Shown in pieces: positions 33,291-43,100 of a DNA stretch of 64,000 nt. Below the pieces are notes generated by a model that saw nothing but the letters and a program-made list of their open reading frames with translations, was not told where the DNA came from and searched no databases. Made by a program: the position numbers and the translations under genes. Within the stretch, counting starts at the first letter, position 1, and each line of letters begins with the position of its first letter. Source of the DNA: Kutzneria sp044547355 (GTDB lineage: Bacteria; Actinomycetota; Actinomycetes; Mycobacteriales; Pseudonocardiaceae); assembly GCF_044547355.1 (NCBI RefSeq), contig NZ_JBIUAG010000002.1, forward strand, positions 646,845 to 710,844. Reading direction: 5' to 3'.

Positions 33291-35505
33291 CCGTCTGTTC
33301 CCAGGCGAGGCGGGCGGTTGCCTCGCCGACGGTGACGGCGCTGAGGTCGGGATGCAGTCGGGTGGCGTCGGCCCAGAGTTGCGACGCCGCAACGTGATCG
33401 CCGGCGGTGGCGGCGATGTTGCCGAGGCCGGTCTTGGCCCGCGCGACCTCGTGCGGGCTGCGGCCGCGCTCGCCGAACAGGGCCGCCTGCTGGTAGTGGG
33501 CGGCCGAGGCCTGGTGCCGCCCGGCCCGGTAGTGCACCCAGGCAATGCAGTTGAGCGCCATGGCGGCGTCCAGGTCGGTGCCGGCGAACTCGTCCCGCGC
33601 CTGCTCGGCGTGCCGCAGCGCGTCGGCGAAGGCCCCGAGCTCGACCTCGGCCAACGCCATGCCGCGCAAGGTGATCGCGGCGTTGCGGGTCGAGCCGGCG
33701 CGACGGTAGGACTCCAGCGCGATCACCATGTCCCGCAAGGCGGTCTCGGGTTGGCCGAGGTAGAGAGTGACCCAGGCCAGGTTGGACAACGCCACCGTGG
33801 CGCCGTTGTCGTCGCCTATCTCCCGGAACAGCGCCAGCGCCTGCCGGTGGTTGTCCCGCGCGCGGTCGAGGTCGCCGCGGTCGGCGTAGGCCATGCCGAG
33901 GTTGTTCACCGTCATCGCCACGGCCACGGTGTTGCCCTCGGCCATGGCCGACGCGGCCGCGTGCCGATGGGTCTCGATCCACGGGTCCCACAGCTTGGTG
34001 CGGAAGAAGAAATCCCGCAGCAGCAGGGCCAACCGCCAGCATCGCTCGTGCTGGCCGAGCTCGGCCGCCGTGCGGCACAGGGCGACCAGGTTGGGCCACT
34101 CCACGTCCAGCCAGGACAGCGCGCAATCCCATCCGGCGAACCCCTCGATCGCCGGATGGGACAACAGATCCGGCCGATATCGTTGCGGGGCAAGCAGTTC
34201 GTCGCACGCCCGGGTGCGGGCCAGCGCGAGGTCGAGCAGCCGGGTCACCGCCGCTTCCCGCTCGACGTGCGGGACCTCGGCCAGCGCGTGCTCGGTGGCG
34301 AACATCCGCACCAAGTCGTGGAACTGGTGATAGCCCCCGGCCCGCTCGATGATCAGATGTGCGTTGGCCAGCTGGCCGAGCACCTGCTCGGCCGCCGCTG
34401 GCTCCAGCCCGGCGAGCGCGGCCGCGCTGGGCGTGGCGATGTCCCGTCCCGGGTGCAGCGCCAGTAGCGCGAAGACCCGTTTCTGCTGATCAGACAGCTG
34501 TTGATACGACAACGCGAAGGCGGCGGCGACGCTGCGTTCGCCGTCGTCGAGCGCGGTCAGGCGGGCGGCTTCGTCGGACAGCCGGCGGGCGAAGTCGTCG
34601 AACGTCCACGGCGGCCCGGCCCGGAACCGGGCCGCCGCGATGCGGACCGCGAGCGGCAGCCGGCCGCAGTACTCGACCACCGCGGCGACGGGCTCGTCGG
34701 CGGCGGGCAGCCGCTCGTCGTCGCCGACGACCGACCGGAACAGCGCCACAGCCTCTGCCATGGCCAGTTCCCCGATCGGCACGTGCACGGCGTCGTCGAG
34801 CGCGTTCAGCCGGTTCCTGCTGGTGATGATCACTCGGCACCTCGGTTCGGCGGGGAGCAGGGGCGCGACCTGCCCGGTGCCGCGGACGTTGTCGAACACG
34901 AGCAGCATCCGCTTGCCCCGCAACCGATCGCGGTACAGGTTGGCCCGGCCGTCCTGGTCGGGCGGGATGTCGGCGCCGGGCACGCCCAGCACCCGCAGCA
35001 CCCGGTCCAGCGCCTCCTCGCTGGACACCTCGGTCGCGCCGGCCGGATAGCCGCGCAGGTCGAAGAACAGGCAGCCGTCGGGAAAGTGCGGCTGCGCGGC
35101 GCCGGCGGCCCGCACCGCCAGCGCCGTCTTGCCCACGCCGGCCATGCCGCTCAGCACGCAGCCGATCGCTGCCCCACCCCGGTCGAGCAGCGCCTCCTCG
35201 ATGCGGGCCAGCTCGGTCCGCCGGCCGGTGAAGTGCGGAGTCCGCAGTGGCAGCCCGGAAATCCCGGCCCCCGTGACTGTCACCGCGGCTCCGGCCAGCG
35301 CGACGAGCGCGCCGTCCGCGTCGAGAACGGCCTCACAGGCCCGGGCGAAGTCCGGATTCGGCCGCGCCCGACCGTTCTCGACCTTGCTCAGATAGCCCTT
35401 GCTGTAGTGGACGCGCGCGGCCAGGCCCCGCAGCGAGAGCCCGGCGGCCAGCCGCAGCCGTCGCAGCTCGCCGCCGAACTCCGACACCCCGTCAGAGTGC
35501 GACAC
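33280..35505 (-). CDS. XRE-HTH NB-ARC-TPR regulatory protein
   Basis: A 741-residue STAND-type regulator. An N-terminal XRE HTH is at about residues 10-66 (LRRLRLAAGLSLRGLAAR; SKGYLSKVENGRARPN). The NB-ARC ATPase has Walker A GMAGVGKT at 120-127 and Walker B MLLVFDNV at about 200-207. TPR repeats fill the last 250 residues (AVAMTVNNLGMAYADRGDLD and similar). This architecture is common in actinobacterial signal-gated regulators. The start is taken as GTG 35505 with GAGGGG immediately before it; GTG 35487 is an alternative. It lies close to the TIR/CHAT region, but a functional link is only suggested. Confidence 0.92.
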   Translation of the reverse strand: MSHSDGVSEFGGELRRLRLAAGLSLRGLAARVHYSKGYLSKVENGRARPNPDFARACEAVLDADGALVALAGAAVTVTGAGISGLPLRTPHFTGRRTELARIEEALLDRGGAAIGCVLSGMAGVGKTALAVRAAGAAQPHFPDGCLFFDLRGYPAGATEVSSEEALDRVLRVLGVPGADIPPDQDGRANLYRDRLRGKRMLLVFDNVRGTGQVAPLLPAEPRCRVIITSRNRLNALDDAVHVPIGELAMAEAVALFRSVVGDDERLPAADEPVAAVVEYCGRLPLAVRIAAARFRAGPPWTFDDFARRLSDEAARLTALDDGERSVAAAFALSYQQLSDQQKRVFALLALHPGRDIATPSAAALAGLEPAAAEQVLGQLANAHLIIERAGGYHQFHDLVRMFATEHALAEVPHVEREAAVTRLLDLALARTRACDELLAPQRYRPDLLSHPAIEGFAGWDCALSWLDVEWPNLVALCRTAAELGQHERCWRLALLLRDFFFRTKLWDPWIETHRHAAASAMAEGNTVAVAMTVNNLGMAYADRGDLDRARDNHRQALALFREIGDDNGATVALSNLAWVTLYLGQPETALRDMVIALESYRRAGSTRNAAITLRGMALAEVELGAFADALRHAEQARDEFAGTDLDAAMALNCIAWVHYRAGRHQASAAHYQQAALFGERGRSPHEVARAKTGLGNIAATAGDHVAASQLWADATRLHPDLSAVTVGEATARLAWEQTATP

Positions 35506-35684
35506 CCCTCAGCCGAACAAAGTCCCCATCAGCCGACAATGCGTGTGCACGACAGTTCACCCCCTAGTCCGGGACCGGCGCCGGGTCACTGCTCATCACC
35601 GACGCCGCGAGCGGAGGTTACCCACTCGCCGTCGGGAGTGGTCCCATTGTTTCCGGTGTAGCGGCCGACCACCACCCAGAAACG

Positions 35685-35718
35685 GGGGTTTCCGGTTTCC
35701 AGAAGGAGAGGAAACCCC
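35685..35718. promoter_or_regulatory. Repeat-rich divergent promoter region with GGAAACC hairpins
   Basis: In the 301-base space 35506-35806 between the XRE gene and the next plus-strand gene, GGGGTTTCC (35685-35693) pairs perfectly with GGAAACCCC (35710-35718). A further GGTTTCC (35694-35700) and GGGAAACCC (from about 35735) repeat the same half-site. CCCAGAAAC and GCGGCCGAC each occur twice around it. This looks like a multi-site operator, perhaps for the XRE protein. The rest of the space shows no gene. Confidence 0.5.
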
Positions 35719-35806
35719 AGAAACAGCGGCCGACGGGAAACCCGGGGTCCCCTCCCGGCCCGCTGCCCCTACACTTCTGGCCTTCTTCTCGATCCGGAGG
35801 CAGCCG

Positions 35807-36832
35807 ATGGCGTCGACAAGCGACAACCTGGATTCGGAGATCACCGAACTCGCGACCGACCTGAAGGGCCTGAGCAGCGGGAAAGGCGTCGAGGACCCCA
35901 ACATCATGGCCCGGATCCGGCCCGGGCTGCGGCGGGTCTGCGGCATCACCGCCGAGACCGGGCCGGCGCGGGCCCGCGAGCTGCTCATCGGCCGGGTCCG
36001 CGAGCTGTCCCGGGTGCTTCGCCACGACCAGCGGCTGCTGGTGGCGGCGGCCTTCGCCCTCGGCGAGGAGGTGCGCGACCTGCCGTGCAAGAAGGATCGG
36101 ATCGCGCACATCCTGCCCAGGATCAACCGGGTCGAGCGGACCACGGCCCGCTGGCTCGACGAGGCGTGCGAGCGGATGGCCCAGGAGGCACTCGACCACC
36201 CCGCGCCGCCGGCCATGGCTCCGTCCACGCCGTGGCACACCAAAAACGTCGAAGTATCGATGGGGCTCGACCTGCCCATCCCGGAAATTCACGAGCGCCG
36301 GACGATCGTCGCCGATCAGGACGGGCTCGACGAGGTCGAACTCTCCCTGACCTGGGCATTGGTGAACGGCCGGTTCGACGAGGCCGATCTCGACGGCCTC
36401 GAGGTCGATGTGCTGCACGGCGGCACGCTCGCGTGTCGAACCCTGGTGACGGCCAAGCGGGTGGCATTCATGCTGCGCCTGCCCTATCCTCTCGGTCTCA
36501 ACAAGGAGCACACGTACGCGTTCCGAATCAGGCTGGCTCCTCGACACCCGATCGAGCCCTTTTACGTCTGCACCCCGAGATATCCGTGCGAGAGCTTTCG
36601 CCTGCACGTTCGATTCGGGGACAAAGGCGTGCCGAATTCGATCTGGAAGATCGACCGGATGCTGCCATCGGAGATCGGCGACTCGATCGCCCGGCGGGAA
36701 GCGGTGTCGGTGGATCCCTGCGGCGAGGCGCACGCCGAATTCCTCGACCTGACGCCCAATCTGTCCTACGGTCTGCGGTGGAGCCACGTCGTCACCGCTG
36801 CCGGGGCCGCAGGTGCCCCAGCCCGGCGTTGA
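35807..36832 (+). CDS. Conserved actinobacterial hypothetical protein (helical N-terminus, beta-rich C-terminus)
   Basis: A 341-residue soluble protein. Residues about 1-130 are helical (LRRVCGITAETGPARARELL; AFALGEEVRDLPCKKDRIAH), and residues about 145-325 are beta-rich (RTIVADQDGLDEVELSLTW; HTYAFRIRLAPRHPIEPFYV; CESFRLHVRF). I recall this two-part layout in many actinobacterial proteins of unknown function near regulators and conflict genes. ATG 35807 has CCGGAGG in front. It converges on the TIR gene and overlaps its 3' end by 41 bases, so it belongs to the same locus physically. Confidence 0.78.
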   Translation: MASTSDNLDSEITELATDLKGLSSGKGVEDPNIMARIRPGLRRVCGITAETGPARARELLIGRVRELSRVLRHDQRLLVAAAFALGEEVRDLPCKKDRIAHILPRINRVERTTARWLDEACERMAQEALDHPAPPAMAPSTPWHTKNVEVSMGLDLPIPEIHERRTIVADQDGLDEVELSLTWALVNGRFDEADLDGLEVDVLHGGTLACRTLVTAKRVAFMLRLPYPLGLNKEHTYAFRIRLAPRHPIEPFYVCTPRYPCESFRLHVRFGDKGVPNSIWKIDRMLPSEIGDSIARREAVSVDPCGEAHAEFLDLTPNLSYGLRWSHVVTAAGAAGAPARR

Positions 36833-37628
36833 CCAGCTTGCGGATCATCGCCGGCGCCGGCCCGCCCGGCCCGTCCTCGCGGAAGGTGAAGCGGGACAGC
36901 GGGCCGGCCGGGCCCCACGGCTCCAGGTCCACCTCCAGGTCGACCACGTCGCACTCGGCCAGCCGGGACGTCGCGATCGGCTTGCCGTCGGCGGAAAGCC
37001 GGTAGTGGAAGGTCATGCCCACCTTGCCGGCCAGCTCGGTCACCTTGTCCGGCAACAGCAGCGCCCGGCGCACGCTGTCCATCAGCTGCTCGGCGGTCGG
37101 CGTGGTGGGCACCCGCACCAGGTGCGCCACGGACAGGGCCCGGTTGCGGACGTAGACCACCATGTCCGGCTCGCACGTGGGCGATTCATCAAGCGCGGGC
37201 AGGACTTTCAGCCCGAGGGCACGGTCGCGGCGCCAGGCGTCGGTGAGCTGGTCCGCGACCGAGTCCCAGCCGATGGCGACTTCGAGGTACTTGCGCATGG
37301 ACAGGCTCGCCGGCACCGGCGTGTCGTCCAGCCGCACCACGAACAGGAACGCCGGCTCGCGATCCAGGTCACGGCCAAGGGCGATGGTGTACTCATGGGT
37401 CACCCACGGGCGTTGCACGGTGTGCTTCGACCACAGCAGCACGAAGAAGTCGGACTGGGTGATGGCGTGGTCGATGGCCAGCACGATGTTGCCGCCGGCC
37501 GGAATGCCCTGCACGTCGACAAAGGGTTCGAGGCCGCGCCGGGCCAGCTCCTGGCCGAGCCGCGCCGCCGACGGGCGGTCCGGCCCGGCGAAGGAGATGA
37601 AGACCTTGGGCTGGTCAGCGTGGGACAA
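36792..37628 (-). CDS. TIR domain fused to a ubiquitin-like (beta-grasp) domain
   Basis: A 278-residue protein. Residues 5 to about 120 are a TIR domain (KVFISFAGPDRPSAARLG; FFVLLWSKHTVQRPWVTHEY). The Trp-x3-Glu arrangement places Glu79 at the catalytic position of TIR NADases. Residues about 155-236 read VVYVRNRALSVAHLVRVP and LSADGKPIATSRLAECDVVD, which matches a ubiquitin/YukD-like beta-grasp by pattern. The start is TTG 37628 with GGAGGA five bases upstream, overlapping the CHAT gene end by 14 bases. It is the last gene of the operon and probably the NAD-depleting effector. Activity is inferred. Confidence 0.85.
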   Translation of the reverse strand: MSHADQPKVFISFAGPDRPSAARLGQELARRGLEPFVDVQGIPAGGNIVLAIDHAITQSDFFVLLWSKHTVQRPWVTHEYTIALGRDLDREPAFLFVVRLDDTPVPASLSMRKYLEVAIGWDSVADQLTDAWRRDRALGLKVLPALDESPTCEPDMVVYVRNRALSVAHLVRVPTTPTAEQLMDSVRRALLLPDKVTELAGKVGMTFHYRLSADGKPIATSRLAECDVVDLEVDLEPWGPAGPLSRFTFREDGPGGPAPAMIRKLVNAGLGHLRPRQR

Positions 37629-40164
37629 GGTTCCTCCACTGGTGGAAGCCGCGGCGCAGGACGCGGCGGATCGGGTCGACGCGGGTCTGCCAGCCCGCGT
37701 CGCCGTACAACGTCCAGCACGCCCACCAGGCCGGATGGCCCCGGTCGGTGTCCCGGCGCAGGTCGAGCAGGGCCCGTTGCAGGGCCAGATCCCTTGGCAG
37801 GTAACGGACATGGCGTTCGAACCGGTCGAGCACGGCCGCCGCGGCGGCGTCCTCGGCCACCCACCTGGCCGCCAGCACCGAGGCCGCGCCGGCCAGCATC
37901 GCCGCCCGGACGAACCCGGTGCGCTCGTCTCGTCCGCGCCGTTGGGCCATCCCGGATTCGCACGCGCCGAGCACCGCCATCCCGCAGCGGCTCAGGTCCA
38001 GCTCCCGGAACTCGGCCGCGCTGAGCCGGCCCTCGTGCAGCTTCAGCACCGACTGTTCGGCGTCGCCGTGGGCGAAACTTCCATGGCTGTCAATGCGAAC
38101 CCACCGGTGGCGGTGGGTCGCCAGGCGGGCGCGCAGGTTGTCCGGGCTGACGTCGACGCCTTCGAGCCGGGGCCGCCAGAATCGCCGGCGTGACTTGGTC
38201 AACCCGTCGTCGGGCGGGCTCACCAGCAGCGAACGGTCGCCGCGTCGGTCGAGGGATCGTTGCCGCAGCGGGCGTAGCGCGGACAAGCATGGCAGGTCCG
38301 ACAGGGCATAGCGCAGGCCGATATGGTCCACGGCCCCCGGCAACACCATGCCCCCGAAGGGAATGTCCGACAGCTCGTCGCCGGCCACGATCGCGATCCG
38401 CTTCGCGCCGGGCGGGAGCAGCGCCGGGATCACCTCCGCGACGCCGAGCAGCTCGGTGATATAAGCCAGGGTCCTGTCGAACTCCCCGGCCACGACGCTC
38501 AACTCCAGGTAGTCCGGATGCCAGTACGCCATGTGGCCGTCGATGGCGTCCTTGAGACCCCTTCGACCCTTTCCCTGTAGAGAAAAGGAAAGGTGGCGGA
38601 CCCAGTCGCGGCCGATCACCGCGTGGTGCACGCTGGCCTGGCCGGGGTGGAGCATCCAGACGACCTGGTCCTTGGGCAGCTCCCGGGCCGTCTCGGTCAG
38701 CCACTGCCGCGCGCCAGCGAGATCGTGGGCCTTGGGCAGGTCCCGGGTGAGCTTGATGTCGAGGGCCGGCAGGATCATCGCGCCCCGCGCCGCCTCCATC
38801 GCCACGACGATCGCGGCGGCGGTTTCCTCGTCCCCGCAACGGCGATGACGGGCGACGGCCGCGGCCACCCGCTGGTCGAGTTCGGTCGCGGCGGCCAGCA
38901 ACAGCCCGGTCCGGATGACGTCGCTGGGCTGCCGGCGGGCGATGTCCTCCTCGATCCTATGGGCCTCCTCCCAGCACCTCGCGGCCCGGTCGTCGTCTTC
39001 ATCCCCTTTGGACAGACGATGGAAGGCGTGCCCGATCAAGTGCAGCGCGGACGCCTTCACTGCCGGCAGCGTCGCCTCTGCGCTGCACACGACCCGCAGG
39101 TGCTTGACCGCCTCGGCCAGATTGCCCAGTGCCAGTTCGAGTTCGCCGGCGACCAGGTGCCAGCGGACGATCTCCCGCTCGGACAGCCCGGCGTCGCGGA
39201 ACAGGCCCAGGATCCGTTCGACCTCGCCCAGCCGCCGGCGGCACTCGACCTCCCCGAGCTGGCTACCGGCTTCGAGATCGTTGATCCCGGTCTCGGCCAT
39301 CAATCGCCTGGCGTGGGCGACATGGTCAGTGAACCGCGCGGTGTCGGACCGGCCGACCGGCGAGATCCCGTCCAGCATCTCCTGGGCCGCACCCTGATCG
39401 GGAACCCACCTGGCCGCTTCCGCCAATCGCGGACACAGGATTTCGGCCTGCTCGTCCTGGTGCAGGATCCGGAGCAGCACGACCAGCTCGCACAGCATCG
39501 GCAGCACCAGGGCCGGATCGACTCCCGGCGCGTAGGCGCCTTTCCGCAGCAGATCGGCGGCTTCCTCGTACCGGTGCTCGCGCCGCAGGGCCAGGGCGAG
39601 GCGCAGGTAGTCGGCGGCCGTGTGCGGTCGCTCGCCTCGCAATTCCTCGAACGGGACCGGAGTCTTGCCTTCGTGCAACGTGATCAGCAGCAGTTCCCGG
39701 TCGATCGCCGGAATGACCTTTCCGGCTTCCTCCAGCAGTTTTCGGGCAAGGTCGTAGTTCTCACGGTCGGCGGCGGCCAGCGCCACCACCCGCAACAGCC
39801 GGGCATTCTCCTCGGCCGACAACGACCAGCGCCGTCGAATCGCCTTGGCTGTGGCCAGAACGGCCGTGTGGTTGCCGAGCTTGCTGTGGATCTCCGCTCG
39901 CAGCACGGCAAGGGTGGGGTGCTCGTGCTGGGTGAGGTGGTGCTCGCACCGCCGCAACGCCAGCGCGGCATCGCCGAGCGCCATCAGTCGCGAGGCATGA
40001 TCGACGGCCAGGTCGATGAAAAGCATGTCCTGTCCACCTTTCACGGCCAGATGACAGGCGTGCCGATAGGCCTCGTCCACGCCGTGCACATCTTTGCGGT
40101 GATAGGCCTGGTCGGCCGCCGTGACGGCGTCCCCGATCTCGGTTCCCGCGACCACTTCGGTCAT
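37615..40164 (-). CDS. TPR-CHAT protease
   Basis: An 849-residue protein. Residues 1 to about 480 are TPR-like helical repeats (EAYRHACHLAVKGG; YLRLALALRREHRYEEAADL), and the C-terminal third is a CHAT (caspase-HetF-associated with TPR) peptidase. The catalytic His is about residue 694 in RIDSHGSF and the catalytic Cys about 735 in VLGACESG, so the dyad is intact. ATG 40164 overlaps the upstream stop (ATGA). CHAT proteases are execution proteases in several bacterial defence systems, where TPR parts receive the signal. Here it lies between the large lipoprotein and the TIR protein. Confidence 0.9.
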   Translation of the reverse strand: MTEVVAGTEIGDAVTAADQAYHRKDVHGVDEAYRHACHLAVKGGQDMLFIDLAVDHASRLMALGDAALALRRCEHHLTQHEHPTLAVLRAEIHSKLGNHTAVLATAKAIRRRWSLSAEENARLLRVVALAAADRENYDLARKLLEEAGKVIPAIDRELLLITLHEGKTPVPFEELRGERPHTAADYLRLALALRREHRYEEAADLLRKGAYAPGVDPALVLPMLCELVVLLRILHQDEQAEILCPRLAEAARWVPDQGAAQEMLDGISPVGRSDTARFTDHVAHARRLMAETGINDLEAGSQLGEVECRRRLGEVERILGLFRDAGLSEREIVRWHLVAGELELALGNLAEAVKHLRVVCSAEATLPAVKASALHLIGHAFHRLSKGDEDDDRAARCWEEAHRIEEDIARRQPSDVIRTGLLLAAATELDQRVAAAVARHRRCGDEETAAAIVVAMEAARGAMILPALDIKLTRDLPKAHDLAGARQWLTETARELPKDQVVWMLHPGQASVHHAVIGRDWVRHLSFSLQGKGRRGLKDAIDGHMAYWHPDYLELSVVAGEFDRTLAYITELLGVAEVIPALLPPGAKRIAIVAGDELSDIPFGGMVLPGAVDHIGLRYALSDLPCLSALRPLRQRSLDRRGDRSLLVSPPDDGLTKSRRRFWRPRLEGVDVSPDNLRARLATHRHRWVRIDSHGSFAHGDAEQSVLKLHEGRLSAAEFRELDLSRCGMAVLGACESGMAQRRGRDERTGFVRAAMLAGAASVLAARWVAEDAAAAAVLDRFERHVRYLPRDLALQRALLDLRRDTDRGHPAWWACWTLYGDAGWQTRVDPIRRVLRRGFHQWRNLVPR

Positions 40165-43100
40165 GGTTGGCATTCCCGGGCCGGCGGGGTGGTGTCCGCA
40201 CAGACGAGCAGGACCGTTCGGGCAGTGGCCGGGTTGGGGCCGCCGGAGGTCGGCGTTGTCGTCGGGGTCGGACTGGGCGTGGTCTGGATGGTCGGCGTCT
40301 GGAGCCAGCGGCTCACGTCGGGCGGGTTGCCGCCGCCGGAACCGACCAGCTGCCAATGGGTCTGCCGGTAGTCGAGGATCTCGGGCACGGCGGCCAGCAC
40401 CGGGGATTGAGCCTGGACCACGATCACGCGGGTGTCGCGAGGCAGCTCGTCGGCGGTGATCCGTCCCTCGCGGAGGTGCAAGGTCGTCCGAGCGCTCTCG
40501 GCCAGGTAGACCTCGCTGTCGTGCTGGCCCACCACGTCCTGCATGGTCATCTGCTTGCGCTCGGCGCGCGGATCGACCTTCAGCGCCTCCGGGCCGACAT
40601 ACAGGGCGTCCGGGCCGGCCAGGTCGACCAGCGGCGGCGCCCGGCTCAGGCTGATCATGCGGAACACATCGGCCGCCACGATGTCGTTCATCGCCGCGAC
40701 GAACACCCGGTTCACGCCGGCCAGGGCCACGCCCTCGCCACCCAGCGCGACCACGCGGTAGTGGCCGTCGTGGGCGTTGGCCGCCTCCTGCATGGACTTG
40801 GCTATGTCCGGCATCTTCGCGACCGCGGCGACCGCCGCCGGATCATGGGCCAGGTCGGCGTGCTTCACCACCAACCGGCCGTCGTCGCCCTCGTACGCCT
40901 TGAACCCGCCGCCGGCCGGCGTGTCGAACTGGATCGACCGGGCCTGCGAGTCGGGCGAGCCCACGGGATCGATCCTCGGCGGCTGGCCGTCCTTGGCCGG
41001 GGTGATGGCCTCGAACTGGTCCGGCCCGCCCAGATCCGGCGGCCCGCGCAGAACCCCCTCGGCGAACTGGGTGGGCTCGCCCACCTTTCCGGGTTTGCCG
41101 AGGCGGAAGGTCAGGTCCTCGCCGGCCGGCGCGTCCGCGGTCACCAGCAGCCACGGATCGTCCAGCGCGCCGGTCCGATACTCGGTCTGGCCGTTGACGT
41201 CGCGGGTGACGACGGTGTCGGAATCCAGCGGTGCGCCCCAGTGGCGCTGGAGCTCGTCCAACGTCGTCACCGCGCTGGCCACCGGGCCGGGATTCCACGC
41301 GACGACGATCGTACCGTGACCCCTGGCCGCCGTGACCGTGCCAAAGTCCTGTCCCTGCAACGAGATCTGCTCGGAGACAGCACCGTCCCGCACGGAGATC
41401 TCGGTCTTGGCCGTGCGGGGGACGGACTCGCTGACGTTGACCTTGAAGTCACCCAGCGCGGCCACCTTGCGGCCGGGCGCGGTGATCTCGACGCCGGCCT
41501 TGCCGTCGCTGACCGGCGAGAACACGTAGTCGCGGTAACTGTCGACCTTGCTCTCGCTGTTGATCGACTCCTGCTTGAGGTGGCCGGCCCCGGTCGCGTT
41601 GTCATAGCTGGAATCCGGGTCCACCGGCCCGGCCCGGCGCACCGACGGCGGCAGGGACGCCTGGTAGTTCCCGTTTCCCTGCAAGGAGATGCCGTCGGAG
41701 AGCTCGACACCGCCGGCGACCACGGCGAACCCGCAGTCGGTGAAGGTCCTGGACGCGTTGGGCAGCAGGGCTTCCTGCGTGGCCGAGGGCGGGCTCACGA
41801 AGGTGATACCCGACCGCTCCTTCAACTGGTTGTTCCTGGCGTACCAGTCGGCGAACCTCAGGCCGGCGTCGGCCGGCCCGCCGGCCTCGGGCAGTCGCTT
41901 GCCGGCCTTGGCGACCAGCCACTCCAGCGCGCCGCTCCAGCGCATGATCTGGTCGAGCCGCTCGTACTGCGGCTCGTAGTCGGCGACGGCCTGGAAGTGC
42001 TGATCCCACCAGGTGAGTCCGCGCCCGAAGCTGTAACTCGGCTGAACCTCGCCGCTGTCGCTGTTGGCCTTGGCGAACAGCCGGGTGGCCCGGGCCCCGA
42101 TGTCGACCCGGTTGCTGGCGAAGGCGAATCCCGCCTGGTCCTGGCCGAACCACAGCCGACCCGATTCGCTGACGGCGTCATTGACGCACTGCCCCCACGG
42201 GGTGGCGGCGTCGGGGGCGGCCACGAAGCCGGGAACGGCCTTGCTGGGCACCGAGTCGCCGACGCCGTTGGACCACTGCTTGGCCTCGAAGTCGTCGTAC
42301 ATCAAGGTCATGCCGACCTCGGTGCCGGCCAGCGGGCCGTCGAACCGGGCCTGGCTGTAGGCCGGGTAGTCGACGATCATGTTGTAGAGCGCCCACAACC
42401 GCGTGCGGTCCGGGGACAGCCCTGGCGGCGGCTGGCCGCCGTTGAACAGCGCATTCCACACCGTGGTGCGAAGTTTGTCGACCGCCGGGCTGTTGGCGCC
42501 GGCAGCCACCGCGTCGGCGAGGTCCGAGCTCAGGTCAGGGACGATGGCGTGCACGTCGGCCGCGGTCAGTTTCGGCCCGGGGTCAAGGGAAAAGCCCGGC
42601 AGCGGACCGGTAGTGGCGGCGTAGCCGCGCTGGAGAACCGAGACGTCGGCGGCGGTCACCGGCGCCGCCGGCACGTCCGGCCAGTTCCAGCCGTTGGCCC
42701 ACACCTGCGACCCGCGCACCTCCAGACCGGAGAAGTTCCTGGTCTTGTCGAGGAAGCCGGTCAGCCCGTCGGCGGTGTCCACGCGCATCGAGACGTAGCC
42801 GTTGGCCTCCCGCACCTTCGCGGTCGGCCCGGGCTTGCCGATCGCCACCGCGACCATCCGCTGGTCGGAGACGATCCGGTAGTCGTGCACCTGAACCTGG
42901 GCCGGATCGCTGCCGGCATCGGTCCGATACTGGTCCAGCAGCAGGCCGATCGTCCGGGCCCGGTGCGGGTCGTCCCGCTGGACGAGCAGGTGCAGCACGC
43001 CCTTCCCGTCGTACAGCGAACGTCCGGGGCCGCTCGGTTGCCGTGCCAGATCGGCCAGGCCCGGGTCGCGGACCGGCAGAGTGTCGAAGGTCGCCGCCCG

